Positions 42,654-52,628 of a stretch of DNA of 64,000 bases are shown here, in pieces. Numbering within the stretch: position 1 is the first letter of the stretch; every line of letters starts with the position of its first letter. The DNA is from Selenomonadales bacterium (lineage in GTDB: Bacteria > Bacillota > Negativicutes > Sporomusales > UBA7701), in the NCBI GenBank assembly GCA_018434945.1, contig JAHDOI010000038.1:1-64000 (forward strand), given 5' to 3'. A program made the translations under genes and the position numbers. Below the pieces are notes generated by a model. It was not told the origin of the DNA, ran no database searches, and saw only the letters and a list, made by a program, of their open reading frames with translations.

Positions 42654-43484
42654 CTACCTTATATACTGGCGGGGCGTCACCCCGAATTTCTTCTTGAAAG
42701 CCTTGTGGAAGTGGCTTTGGTCGCAGAATCCCGTCTCCATCGCCACGGTGACGATTTTTCCGCCGTGGGCCAAAAGGTCGGCCGCCTTAGCCAGACGGAT
42801 GTCGAGCTGATACACATGCGGTGGAACGCCGACCGTCCGCTCGAACACCCGGCAGAGATGAAAAGGGCTGAAGCCGGCGATTGCCGCCAGCGTCGCGATC
42901 GGCACATTCTCGTGGCAGCAGTCGCCGAGGTACTCGCACACCCGCCGCACCGCCCCCGTCTCGTCGCCGGTCGGCGGCCAGGCGTCCCGTCGGCGGGAGT
43001 GGCGGTTGACCAGCAGGGAAAAAACCTCCCGCAGCAAACATTCCTTCGCCAGCTGCGACTCCGGCGAGGCTGCCAGCCCATGCAGGCGGAGAATCTTCCC
43101 GTACAGTTCGTCGTCCTGTAAGAGCGGCACGGAGAAATGGGCCTCCGAACCCTCCCGTCCCGGCAGTTCCGCCAGCAAGGCGGAAAAAAGCTCGCGGCTT
43201 ATCCGCAGCGACCGGCTCGAGTAGCTGGTGCCGAAAGGGATTTCGCCGGCGTGGGCCTCGCCCCACTCGCTGACGAAGATCGACCCCGGAGTGATGCAGT
43301 ATTTCTGGCGGCGGCTCTCGCTGATCCGTACGCCCGCCTCGGCGACGCTCAGGCTGAATACCCCGTGCACATGCCGTGGCACATGGCGGGTAACACCGAC
43401 GCCGCGGTAAAGTTCCAGCCCCGGGATTTCCCCCACGCGGCAATAGCTGATCGCGTCCGCCGGGGGGCCGAGACGCCCGATCAT
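42654..43484 (-). CDS. AraC family transcriptional regulator
   Basis: A 276-residue regulator with an N-terminal cupin-like sensing domain (HVPRHVHGVFSLSVAEAGVR) and a C-terminal double helix-turn-helix (about 180-276: IATLAAIAGFSPFHLCRVFERTVGVPPHVYQ, then METGFCDQSHFHKAFKKKFGVTPRQYIR). The ATG at 43484 is preferred because GGGAG lies nine bases upstream. It is divergent from an MFS transporter gene, a common regulator-target arrangement. Confidence 0.9.
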   Translation of the reverse strand: MIGRLGPPADAISYCRVGEIPGLELYRGVGVTRHVPRHVHGVFSLSVAEAGVRISESRRQKYCITPGSIFVSEWGEAHAGEIPFGTSYSSRSLRISRELFSALLAELPGREGSEAHFSVPLLQDDELYGKILRLHGLAASPESQLAKECLLREVFSLLVNRHSRRRDAWPPTGDETGAVRRVCEYLGDCCHENVPIATLAAIAGFSPFHLCRVFERTVGVPPHVYQLDIRLAKAADLLAHGGKIVTVAMETGFCDQSHFHKAFKKKFGVTPRQYIR

Positions 43485-43644
43485 AGACGTCATCTCCCAA
43501 CAGCGCAAAATAATACAATAAATCGACGGCCAAAGCGGCGAAAATGGCAGTAAAGCAATAAAGGGCCGCCCGCTGTTCCCATTATATACCATGGCGGATG
43601 CGGCGGGAAGAGCTTTTCGGCTAACGAAAAAGGGGGAATATCCG

Positions 43645-44850
43645 GTGCAGACCGGCGGAAAAACCATCGCAACCTTTCTGACCGCCTACATCCTGTCGGC
43701 TTTCGGCTTCGAGTTCGTCTTCTTCCTCATGACCATCTACGTTTACGAACTCACCCACAGCGCCCTCAACGTGGGTGTATTCGCCGCCCTCACTTTTGTC
43801 CCGCGGTTGTTCGCCCCCCTCTACGGGGTTATCATCGACCGCCACAGCCGGACGAAAGTGTTTACTTTCACCGCCGCCGCTGCGGCGGTCTGTGTATCGA
43901 TGATGAGCTTCAACCCCGGGCTTGCGGGCATATACGCCCTGTGGCTGCTCATCTCGGTGCTGCTCACCGTCATCACCACCGTCCGTACGGCCCTCATGAC
44001 CGAGACTATAGCTAAAGACGGTTTCCTGCTCGGTAATTCGGCGGTGCTGACCAGCCTCAACTGCGCCAAGATGCTCGCCCCGTTCCTCGCCGGGATCGCC
44101 GCGGCAGCCTTCAGCACCTCCGCCCTCTTCCTCGCCACCGGCCTCGTCTACCTAGCCGTGGCCGCGCTCAGCCGTCTCATCCGTCTCCCCCGCCCCGCCG
44201 CCTCCGCCGGGACACGGAAGCTGCTACCAGATGTTGCCGCCGGCCTCCGCTACATCCTCGCCAGTTCGCAACTGCGATTTCTCATCGCCGTCGCATTTCT
44301 TTGGGCGCTGTCCCTCCGCCTCCAGGTGCCCCTGTTCGTTGTCTACGTCAAAACCTCCCTCGGCGGCGGCGATCCGGAATACGGCCTCTTCATGACCGTG
44401 GCCGGCCTGGGCAGCATCCTCGGGAGTCTTGCCGGTCCTTGGCTGATGAAGCGGGGCAAGCCTCGTTCCCTCGCTTTCGCCGGCCTAACCGTCCACTATG
44501 CCAGCTTCGCCCTCCTCGGTTATATCGACAGCTTTCCCCTCGCTGCGGCGACAGTCTTCTGCAGCTACGTCTTCTTCTATGCCGCCCTCGTCGGCATCCA
44601 CTCCCTGCGCGACCTGGCCACCGCCGCCGACCTCCGCGGCCGCGTATACGGCTCAGTAACCGCTGTCCTCACGCCGGCCGCCATCGTCTCCATGCTGGTC
44701 GGCGGCTACCTCGCCGGCAACATCGGGGTAGACAAAGTCCTGGCCGGCGCCGGCCTCATCGCCCTTGGCACCCTCTACCTCCTCTATTATTTTGCCAGCC
44801 GGCGCTGGGCCGGCGAGGCGGAAGGCCTTCTCACGCCGGCGGGAAAATAG
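43645..44850 (+). CDS. MFS transporter
   Basis: A 401-residue major facilitator with about 12 membrane helices and the loop 2-3 motif GVIIDRHSRTKVF. It resembles exporters of the macrolide-efflux type, but the substrate cannot be read from sequence. The GTG at 43645 follows AAGGGGG; an ATG at 43591 in the same frame adds a basic N-terminus and lacks a ribosome binding site. It is divergent from the AraC gene and ends at a terminator. Confidence 0.87.
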   Translation: MQTGGKTIATFLTAYILSAFGFEFVFFLMTIYVYELTHSALNVGVFAALTFVPRLFAPLYGVIIDRHSRTKVFTFTAAAAAVCVSMMSFNPGLAGIYALWLLISVLLTVITTVRTALMTETIAKDGFLLGNSAVLTSLNCAKMLAPFLAGIAAAAFSTSALFLATGLVYLAVAALSRLIRLPRPAASAGTRKLLPDVAAGLRYILASSQLRFLIAVAFLWALSLRLQVPLFVVYVKTSLGGGDPEYGLFMTVAGLGSILGSLAGPWLMKRGKPRSLAFAGLTVHYASFALLGYIDSFPLAAATVFCSYVFFYAALVGIHSLRDLATAADLRGRVYGSVTAVLTPAAIVSMLVGGYLAGNIGVDKVLAGAGLIALGTLYLLYYFASRRWAGEAEGLLTPAGK

Positions 44851-44874
44851 GCTGAGCAAAATACCTGTAAAAAA

Positions 44875-44900
44875 AGCGTCGGATTTTCCGGCGCTTTTAT
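44875..44900 (+). terminator. Terminator after the MFS gene
   Basis: AGCGTCGGA (44875-44883) and TCCGGCGCT (44887-44895) pair with one G-T, followed by TTTAT. It separates two convergent genes. Confidence 0.75.
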
Positions 44901-44905
44901 CACTT

Positions 44906-46804
44906 CTACTGTTTCAGCACATTAACGAACTTGTCCACGAGCATAGGGTCGAATTGCCGTCCCTTGAAGCGCTCCAGTTCTTTCAGCGCCTCTTCGGGCG
45001 CCATCGCTTTGCGGTAAGGCCGGTCGCTCGTCATAGCGTCATACGCGTCGGCGATCGACAGTATGCGGCACTCCAGGGGGATATCTTCGCCGACGAGACC
45101 CAGCGGGTACCCCTGCCCGTTCCACCATTCGTGATGCTTCAGGATGCGGTCGGCAATCGGGCACAGATCGGGGACCGACTGGGCGATGCGGTGGCCGATC
45201 TCCGAATGGCGCTGCATCTCCGCATACTCCTCTTCGGTCAGGCGACCGGGTTTGAAAAGAATGCGGTCCGGGACGCCGACCTTGCCGAAATCATGGAACT
45301 GCGCCAACAGGCGAAGCTCGGCCATATCGCGTTCCTCCAGACCGAGGGCCAGGCCGAGCCTGTCGATCAGCTCGATCAGGCGCTCGCCGTGGCCGTCGGT
45401 GATGAAATCGCGGGCCTCCAGCGCCTTCTTCAGGCCGTGGACCAGCATACTGCGGGCGCTCTTGCTATGATGGAGCTTCTCGCGGTACATATGGTCGTCC
45501 GCCTCTTTGAGCAGCTGATGGATATCCTTCGTCTCCTCGGTCGCCACCGCGCAGCCGAGGGAAATACTCAGCGGCAGACCGGGCGCCTGCTTGTTCTGCT
45601 TCGCAATGGCGGTACGGATGCGGTCCATAACCTTCTTGACGCCCGGGGAATCGATATTATACAGCAAGACGACGAACTCGTCCCCGCCCACGCGGGCCAC
45701 GAAATCACCCTCGCGGACCGCGCTGGCGATTGCCGTGCCGGCCGCGCGCAGCAGCTCGTCCCCGGCCTGATGGCCCATCGAATCGTTTATCAGCTTGAGG
45801 CCGTCCACATCGCAGCCGACGATCCCGACCCTAAGTTCGCGGGCCGCCTCCAGGCGGCGGACCTCCTCGTCGAAATAAGCCCGGTTGTAAAGCCCGGTCA
45901 GCGAATCGTGCATCGTGATAAACCGCAGCTTCTCCTCCAGCACCTTGCGCTCCGTTATATCACGCGCCACCGACAAAACGGTCGCCTGCCCGTACAGCGA
46001 AAACAGATGGGCGTTTACCTCCACCGGTATCTCGGCACCCGTCCTCGTCCGGTGCACCGCCTCGAACAAAGCATGCTTCTGCTGGCGGAGCTTATGATCG
46101 ATAAGCGGCACCTGAGCTGCGATGACCGGCTGTTCTATATCGGCCGGCGAAAGCCTGAGCAGCTCCTCGCGGCTATACCCCAGCCGCTGGCAAGCCACCT
46201 CGTTGACCTCGATCAGCCGGCTCGGCTCATCGCCCTTTGCCAGGCTGTAGACAAAAACGGCGTCGTTGACACTGTTGAACAGCACCTGATACCGTTCCTT
46301 GCTTATCCGCAGATTCTCCTCGGCTTGCTCCCTTTCCGTAACATCGAGCCCCACGCCGACGATGTAATCGCCCTCCTCGCCCGCCCCGCGCAGGGCGGTG
46401 AACGACCAGGAAACAAGGCGGAGATGGCCGCTCTTGGTCAGCCAGAAACTCGCCGACGCTGTGCGGCATTGCCGGGCCTGCAGCTTGCCCATGATCGTCT
46501 GCACCGTCAAAACATCGTCCGGCAGCAGCAGCATATCCCAAAGATACCGACCGTCCAGCTGCTGTCCCGGCGCGGACAGCGCCTGGCGGAAAGCCTGGTT
46601 CAGGCGGACGATACGGCCGGTGGAATCCACCACTACCACCAGTGCGTCGACGGTATCGAGCACCGAACTTAAAAACTTATTGGCCGTTCTCGACAACTCC
46701 AGCTCCTTACTGAGGCCGGCTTTTGCCGACGCCATATCGGCCAGCTGCCGGTGCAGCGGGGCATCCTCGTCAGGGCGGCGTTTCGCGTGGTCATGGCTTG
46801 ACAT
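44906..46804 (-). CDS. PAS-PAS-GGDEF-HD-GYP cyclic-di-GMP signalling protein
   Basis: A 632-residue cytosolic protein with an N-terminal coiled segment, two PAS domains (about 40-155 and 165-280), a GGDEF domain with intact RVGGDEFVVLL and an RxxD inhibitory site (REGD) five residues before it, and a C-terminal HD-GYP-type phosphodiesterase domain (HDFGKVGVPD, HHEWWNGQGYP, DAYDAMTSDRPYR). It may both make and degrade c-di-GMP. The ATG at 46804 has AGGGTGA six bases upstream. No membrane helices are seen. Confidence 0.92.
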   Translation of the reverse strand: MSSHDHAKRRPDEDAPLHRQLADMASAKAGLSKELELSRTANKFLSSVLDTVDALVVVVDSTGRIVRLNQAFRQALSAPGQQLDGRYLWDMLLLPDDVLTVQTIMGKLQARQCRTASASFWLTKSGHLRLVSWSFTALRGAGEEGDYIVGVGLDVTEREQAEENLRISKERYQVLFNSVNDAVFVYSLAKGDEPSRLIEVNEVACQRLGYSREELLRLSPADIEQPVIAAQVPLIDHKLRQQKHALFEAVHRTRTGAEIPVEVNAHLFSLYGQATVLSVARDITERKVLEEKLRFITMHDSLTGLYNRAYFDEEVRRLEAARELRVGIVGCDVDGLKLINDSMGHQAGDELLRAAGTAIASAVREGDFVARVGGDEFVVLLYNIDSPGVKKVMDRIRTAIAKQNKQAPGLPLSISLGCAVATEETKDIHQLLKEADDHMYREKLHHSKSARSMLVHGLKKALEARDFITDGHGERLIELIDRLGLALGLEERDMAELRLLAQFHDFGKVGVPDRILFKPGRLTEEEYAEMQRHSEIGHRIAQSVPDLCPIADRILKHHEWWNGQGYPLGLVGEDIPLECRILSIADAYDAMTSDRPYRKAMAPEEALKELERFKGRQFDPMLVDKFVNVLKQ

Positions 46805-47107
46805 CAGCAATCACCCTATTTCCATTAATGGCGGATTTTCCATCACACACCATTATTATCGTAATATTTCCGCCGGAAATTAAGGAGCTATCCGCGCGAG
46901 CTACTGCCGGCGGATGAAGGAAACGGCACATAGAAGTGCGAATAAATACAGTCCAGGCTTTTTCAGCCATCGATAAACCCCCATCTGCCGCGTATAAGAC
47001 CCAGGCCCTTCCCCGGCGGCGATAAGCCCGCAGCCGGAATCGAAAGCCGTCGTTTAGCCGATGCTAATCCTGTGAGCGATAACGCTAATCTATACCCGAG
47101 GTGAACC
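46805..47107. other. Intergenic stretch with a half-copy of the palindromic repeat
   Basis: No gene or recognised riboswitch was found. At 46964-46990 the sequence AGCCATCGATAAACC and CCCATCTGC resembles the 5' arm of the six-copy repeat family, but no matching 3' arm follows, so it may be a decayed copy. Confidence 0.35.
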
Positions 47108-48067
47108 ATGCGACAGACCAACACGCGCCCCACCGTCGAAGCGGGCATCATGGCCGCCATCGCCGTCGTCTTTGCCCTTATCAGTGTTTACGTCCCCGTT
47201 GTCGGCGCCTTCGTCACCTTCCTGTGGCCGGTCCCCATAATCCTCCTCGGCGTCCGCCACGGCTTCCGGTGGAGCGTCATGGCCACCGTCGTCGCCGGCG
47301 TCCTCAGCGCCATCCTCATCTCGCCCCTCAAGGCGATCCACATCGTCATAGGCTTCGGCCTCATCGGCCTCATATTCGGCCATGCCTTCCGGGCCGGGTT
47401 CGGACCCTTCAAGACCATCCTCTGGGGCTCGCTCGTATGCCTGATATCCAACCTCGCCCTCATGGGGCTTTCCTTTGTCGTGATGGGCATCAATCCCTTC
47501 AGCTTCCAGATCGAATCGATGCAGAAGTCGATGGTCGAAGCCATCGAGATGTACCGTGGCATTGGCATGTCGGAGGCGATGATCGCCCAAATGCAGGAAC
47601 AGTTCAAGATAATGATGACGATCTTTCAGGTTCTCCTGCCAGCCCTGCTCGTCCTGTCCGCCGTCTTCCAGACATGGCTCAATTACCTTCTCGCCCGGGC
47701 CGTACTGCGCAAGCTCGGCCATCCCACCCCCGTATTTCCGCCGTTCCGCGAATGGTCGCTGCCCAGAGCGATGCTCTATATTGCCGCCGCCGCCGCTGCC
47801 ATGCTCTTTCTCAGCAACAACATAAACAACGAGCTGCTCGCCAAAATCGCGCTCAATGTGCTTGGGGGATCGGCCATACTCCTCTTCGGACAAGGCTTGG
47901 CGCTATTTTACTACCTTGCCGACAAATACAATTTGTCAAGGCTTATGCGCACCATTATACTGATTATTATATTGACGAATTCCCTGCTGCAAACAGCAGC
48001 CGTATTCGCCGGCATTTTCGACCTTGCCGTCAATTTCCGCCAGCTCAATACACCCCGGTCGTCCTGA
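47108..48067 (+). CDS. yybS: YybS family membrane protein (DUF2232)
   Basis: A 319-residue integral membrane protein with about seven to eight helices and the DUF2232 layout; the family resembles ECF-type substrate-binding membrane components. GAGGTG lies upstream of the ATG. It precedes gdpP and rplI, the conserved Firmicutes order, so recognition rests strongly on context. The function is unknown. Confidence 0.85.
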   Translation: MRQTNTRPTVEAGIMAAIAVVFALISVYVPVVGAFVTFLWPVPIILLGVRHGFRWSVMATVVAGVLSAILISPLKAIHIVIGFGLIGLIFGHAFRAGFGPFKTILWGSLVCLISNLALMGLSFVVMGINPFSFQIESMQKSMVEAIEMYRGIGMSEAMIAQMQEQFKIMMTIFQVLLPALLVLSAVFQTWLNYLLARAVLRKLGHPTPVFPPFREWSLPRAMLYIAAAAAAMLFLSNNINNELLAKIALNVLGGSAILLFGQGLALFYYLADKYNLSRLMRTIILIIILTNSLLQTAAVFAGIFDLAVNFRQLNTPRSS

Positions 48068-48081
48068 CAGGAGGGTAAATC

Positions 48082-50087
48082 ATGTCCCGCGGTCCTTCCT
48101 TCTGGTTCGATACCCGCGTCTATCTCGCCGTATCGGCCGCGCTTCTCCTCATCATCCTCTTCTACAATAAATACGTAGCCGTCATCGGCGCCATCCTCCT
48201 TTACATCCTCTACCTTTACGGGCGGGAGCGGCACCTCGAACGGCAGAAAGAGCTGTCCGCCTACCTCGATCTAATGAGCGAAAGCGTCGGCCAGGCTGCA
48301 CGCTACGCCCTCCAGAACCTGCCGCTCGCCATCGCCATTGTCGATGCGGCCGGCAAAATCCATTGGCGCAACAGCCTCCTCGCCGACTGGGCGGAAACCG
48401 AGCTCGGGCCCGGCGACCGTATCGACCGCTTCTGGCCGGGCATCGACCTTGCCCGCCTCTGGGGCAAGGCCGGTTTCGAAGCCTTCCACGCCCGTGGGCG
48501 GCACTACCAGGCGGTCTACAAGCCCCTGGAAGGCCCCAGCCAGGACGCCCCGCCGCTGATGATCTTCTCCTTCACCGACATAACCGCCAGCGAAACCGTC
48601 AAACTCAGCTGCGAAGGCGCCATGCCGGTGCTCGCATACATCCAGATCGACAACTACAGCGACGTTCTCAAAGGCCTCAGCGAAAGCCAGCGCTCCGCCA
48701 TCCTCGCCGAAGTCAACCGCCGCCTCAGCGAGTGGGCCGGCCTCCTCGAAGGCTTCCTAAAAAAATACAGCGAAGACAACTACATCGCCGTCTTCGACCG
48801 CCGGGCCCTCGACGTCGCCCTCGCCGACAAATTCGACATCCTCGACACCATCCGCACCATCCACGGCGGCAACCGCATCCCCGTCACCATCAGCCTCGGC
48901 GTCGCCGCCGCCGAACCCACCGTCGCCGCCCTCGGCCAGCGGGCCCAGGCGGGGCTCGACCTCGCCCTCGGACGGGGCGGCGACCAGGCCGCCGTCCACA
49001 TCGCCGGCAAAGTCCAGTTTTACGGCGGCAAGGCTAAAACCGTCGAAAAGAGCACCCGCGTCAAAGCCCGTATCGTCGCCCAGGCCCTGCGCGACATCAT
49101 TGCCGGCGCGTCGACCGTGGTCGTCATGGGCCACGCCAACGAAGACTACGACAGTCTCGGCGCCTCCCTCGGCGTCGCCAGAATGGCCCGGTTCCTAGGT
49201 AAACCGGTGAAAATCGTCGCCAGCCGTCCGGGCGCGGCGGTCGAAAAACTCGCCGAATGCCTCGACGAATACGAAGAACACGGCGACCTTTTCATCGAGC
49301 CGGCCCAGGCGGAAGCAGCCGTCGGCCCCGGAACCGTCCTGTTCGTCGTCGACACCCACCGGCCGGCGCTCGTCGCCGCCCCGCCCTCCTCGGCAAGGCT
49401 GAGAAAACCATCGTCATCGACCACCACCGGCGGGCCGAGGACTTCATCGCCAACCCGCTGCTCGTCTATCTCGAACCTTCGGCCTCCTCCACAAGCGAAC
49501 TTGTCACCGAACTCCTCACCTACTTCGATGAAAAAATCGACCTTACCCGGACCGAGGCCTCCGCCCTCTACGCCGGCATCGTCGTCGACACAAAAAGCTT
49601 CACCGTCCAGACCGGCGTACGCACCTTCGATGCCGCCGCCCACCTCCGTCGGGCCGGTGCCGACCCCAAGCTCGTCCGCCGCCTCTTCCGCGTCGATCTC
49701 GACACCCTCAAACACCGGGCCGAAATCATCAACAACACCGAAACGCTGCCCGGCGGCGTCGTAATCGCCACCTACACCCAGAAAATCAGCGACCCGCAGA
49801 TCGCCGCCGCCCAGGCGGCCGACATGCTGCTCAACATCGAGGGCGTCAGGGTAAGCTTCGTCCTCTTCCCCATCGAAGGCGGCGTTGCCGTCAGCGCCCG
49901 CTCCCAGGGCGACATCAACGTCCAGGTCATATTGGAAGAACTAGGCGGCGGCGGTCACCAGACCGTGGCCGGGGCCCAGCTCAAAGGCGCAGCTATCGAA
50001 GACGCCAAGAGCCGCGTCACCGAGCTCGTCGCCAAGTACATCAAGGAGAGTGACAGCCGTGAAACTAATCCTCCAGCAAGAAGTTAA
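48082..50087 (+). pseudogene. gdpP: GdpP-type c-di-AMP phosphodiesterase, interrupted by a one-base frameshift
   Basis: The product has two N-terminal membrane helices (about 15-60), a degenerate PAS domain, a degenerate GGDEF domain, and DHH/DHHA1 domains that hydrolyse c-di-AMP. MGHANEDYDSLGASLG is in the first frame. Near 49378-49386 (CGCCGCCCCGCCC) coding moves to the minus-one frame, which continues ALLGKAEKTIVIDHHRR with the DHH motif and ends with GGGGHQTVAG. One extra base at this site would restore a single frame of about 669 codons. As both halves are well conserved, a sequencing or assembly deletion is a strong alternative to real loss. The end overlaps rplI. Confidence 0.85.
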
Positions 50088-50505
50088 GAACCTCGGCAAA
50101 AAAGGCGATGTCATAGAGGCATCCGAAGGCTACGCCCGCAACTTCCTTCTGCCCAAAAAACTCGCCATCCCAGCCACCGCCGGCAACGTCAACGCCGCCC
50201 AGCAGCAAAAGGAGAACGAAGCCCGCAAAGCCAAGCGCCTCCTCGACGAAGCCCGGCTGCACGCCGCCCAGTTCGCCAAGCTCAAAGTAACCGTCGCCGT
50301 CAAGACCGGCGAAGGCGGCCGCCTCTTCGGCTCGGTAACCAGCAAAGACATCGCCGACGCCCTCAAAGACCAGCACGGCGTCGACATCGACAAACGCAAA
50401 ATCGAGCTGAAAGATGCCATCAAAGCCCTCGGCGCCTACCCGGTAACCGTCAAGCTGCACCCGGAAGTTTACACCCAGATAGAGGTTCAGGTCACCGCCC
50501 AATAA
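50059..50505 (+). CDS. rplI: 50S ribosomal protein L9
   Basis: A 148-residue L9 with MKLILQQEVKNLGKKGDVIEASEGYARNFLLPKKLA and the long central helix, then the C-terminal RNA-binding domain (GGRLFGSVTSKDIADAL). The GTG at 50059 follows AAGGAGA at proper spacing; the GTG at 50050 directly abuts that site. Palindromic repeat copy 5 starts two bases after the stop. Confidence 0.96.
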   Translation: MKLILQQEVKNLGKKGDVIEASEGYARNFLLPKKLAIPATAGNVNAAQQQKENEARKAKRLLDEARLHAAQFAKLKVTVAVKTGEGGRLFGSVTSKDIADALKDQHGVDIDKRKIELKDAIKALGAYPVTVKLHPEVYTQIEVQVTAQ

Positions 50506-50506
50506 T

Positions 50507-50637
50507 TTCCCAGACCGTTCAGCAACCCCCATCTGCGCACTTGCTCCTCGGCTGTCATCCTCAGCGTACGTTCGTGTACGCTTCCGGTGTCAGCCTCCGG
50601 TGCGCCTTGCATCTGGGGCTTTCTGAACGGCCTGGAA
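50507..50637 (+). repeat. intergenic palindromic repeat, copy 5
   Basis: Outer arms TTCCCAGACCGTTCAG and CTGAACGGCCTGGAA are complementary with small bulges. Inside are CCATCTGCGCACTTGCTCCTC, the core CGTACGTTCGTGTACGC and GTGCGCCTTGCATCTGGGG. It separates rplI from lonC within an otherwise co-oriented gene row. Confidence 0.87.
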
Positions 50638-50689
50638 TCTCAGGCCTCCGGAACCGGGTTTCTTATCACGAACCCGAAAGGACTAAGCA

Positions 50690-52615
50690 ATGAAGAACTT
50701 TTTTAACAAATTCATCCCCCACCGGCCGGCCGACGCCCGCGACACCGCGGTCGAGCAGCTCAAGCGGCAGGTTGCCTCCCTCTACGGCCTTTACTCCGGG
50801 CTCATCGGCTCCGAGAAAGTTGTCCTCAAAGCAGGCAAACTCGACGCTCTCGACCTGCTGCGCTCCGACAGCCTCCCCGAACGCGTGCTGGCCCTCCAGA
50901 AACTCGTCTTCGAAGACCCCACCGTCAGCAAGCTCCCCACCATCGACGAAATCCCCGCCATCCTCGAGGAAATCGAAGACGAGCTTGCCGACTTCATGGC
51001 CCGCCGGGCGGTGGAAGACAAGCTCGAAAAGAAGATCGCCGAACGGATGGAAGAGCGCCACCGCGAATACGTCCAGGAAATCAAGATGCAAGTCCTCAAA
51101 GAGGAAGAAGACAACGTCGAGACCCCTCAGACGCTGAAAAAATACGCCCTCCTCGAAAAACTCGAACAGAAGAAACTTACCAGATCGGCCATGGAGCAGC
51201 TCCGCCCCGGCGCCTTAAGCGAAATCGTCGGCCAGGAGCGGGCCATCGAAGCCCTCCGTGCCAAACTCGCCTCTCCCTACCCCCAGCATCTCATCCTTTA
51301 CGGACCGCCCGGCGTGGGCAAAACCACCGCCGCCCGCCTCGTCCTTGAGGAAGCCAAAAAACTCAAATTCACCCCCTTCGCCAAAGACGCGCCCTTTGTC
51401 GAAGTCGACGGCACCACCCTCAGATGGGACCCGCGCGACATGACAAACCCGCTCCTCGGGTCAGTCCACGACCCCATCTACCAGGGAGCCCGCCGCGACC
51501 TCGCCGACACAGGCGTCCCCGAGCCCAAGCCCGGTCTCGCCACCGACGCCCACGGCGGCATCCTCTTCATCGACGAAATCGGCGAAATGGACCCCATGCT
51601 CCAGAACAAACTTCTCAAAGTCCTCGAAGACAAGCGTGTCTTCTTTGGCTCCGCCTACTACGACCCCAGCGACCCCAACGTACCCAAATACATCAAGAAA
51701 CTGTTCGAAGACGGCGCCCCCGCCGACTTCATCCTCATCGGCGCCACCACCCGCGACGCAAAAGAAATCACCCCCGCCATCCGGTCGCGCTGCGCCGAGA
51801 TATACTTCGAGCCCCTCACCCCCAAACACATCGAAGAAATCGTCTTCAACGCCGCCCAGAAACTCGGCGTCGCCATCCACCCCGACATCCCGCGCCTCAT
51901 CGGCGAATACACCATCGAAGGCCGCAAAGCCATCAACATCCTCGCCGACGCCTACGGTCTCGCCCTCTACCGCGGCGAAACAGACCAGCTAACCATCGGC
52001 GTCGAAGATATCTACAAAGTCGTCCAGGTCAGCCGGCTTTCGCCCTTCGTCAACCTCAAAGCCGCCGCCACCGGCGAAATCGGCAAAATCTTCGGCCTCG
52101 GCGTCGCCGGCTACCTCGGCTCGGTTCTCGAAATCGAAGCCGTCGCCTTCCCGGCCGCCGTCAAAGGCAAAGGCTCGATCCGCTTCAACGACACCGCCGG
52201 CAGCATGGCCAAAGACTCTGTCTTCAACGCCGCGGCCGTCGTGCGCAAAGTCACCGGCCAGGACCCCGCCGACTACGACATCCACGTCAACATCATCGGC
52301 GGCGGCCGCATCGACGGCCCTTCGGCCGGCACGGCCATCGTCGCCGCCCTCATATCGGCAATAACCGGCCAGGGCATCCGCCAGGACTGCGCCATCACCG
52401 GCGAAGTCTCCATCCAGGGCAGGGTCAAGGGAGTCGGCGGCGTGTTCGAAAAAGCCTTCGGCGCCAAACAGGCCGGCATAACCACCATCATCATCCCCAA
52501 GGAAAACGAAAAAGACATCCCCACCGGGCACCTCGGCCTCGACATCCGCCCGGTCGAAACGGTGGACGAAGCGCTGGCCGTCCTGTTCGCCGCCCCGGAG
52601 AGCGCCAGCGCATAA
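50690..52615 (+). CDS. lonC: Lon family ATP-dependent protease LonC
   Basis: A 641-residue Lon-type protease with an N-terminal helical region (about 60-150), an AAA+ domain with Walker A YGPPGVGKTT (about 205-214) and Walker B ILFIDEIGEM, and a C-terminal Lon peptidase domain with the catalytic Ser in DGPSAGTAI and Lys in KAFGAKQAG. It lacks the large N-terminal substrate domain of classical Lon. Position between rplI and dnaB matches the LonC context in Clostridia and Negativicutes. LonB is the alternative name. Confidence 0.88.
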   Translation: MKNFFNKFIPHRPADARDTAVEQLKRQVASLYGLYSGLIGSEKVVLKAGKLDALDLLRSDSLPERVLALQKLVFEDPTVSKLPTIDEIPAILEEIEDELADFMARRAVEDKLEKKIAERMEERHREYVQEIKMQVLKEEEDNVETPQTLKKYALLEKLEQKKLTRSAMEQLRPGALSEIVGQERAIEALRAKLASPYPQHLILYGPPGVGKTTAARLVLEEAKKLKFTPFAKDAPFVEVDGTTLRWDPRDMTNPLLGSVHDPIYQGARRDLADTGVPEPKPGLATDAHGGILFIDEIGEMDPMLQNKLLKVLEDKRVFFGSAYYDPSDPNVPKYIKKLFEDGAPADFILIGATTRDAKEITPAIRSRCAEIYFEPLTPKHIEEIVFNAAQKLGVAIHPDIPRLIGEYTIEGRKAINILADAYGLALYRGETDQLTIGVEDIYKVVQVSRLSPFVNLKAAATGEIGKIFGLGVAGYLGSVLEIEAVAFPAAVKGKGSIRFNDTAGSMAKDSVFNAAAVVRKVTGQDPADYDIHVNIIGGGRIDGPSAGTAIVAALISAITGQGIRQDCAITGEVSIQGRVKGVGGVFEKAFGAKQAGITTIIIPKENEKDIPTGHLGLDIRPVETVDEALAVLFAAPESASA

Positions 52616-52628
52616 GGGAGAGGATACC

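Noticed and set aside
46805-47107. c-di-GMP riboswitch between the GGDEF gene and yybS
   Set aside because: Neither class I nor class II core motifs are present; only a half repeat and short unrelated hairpins were found.
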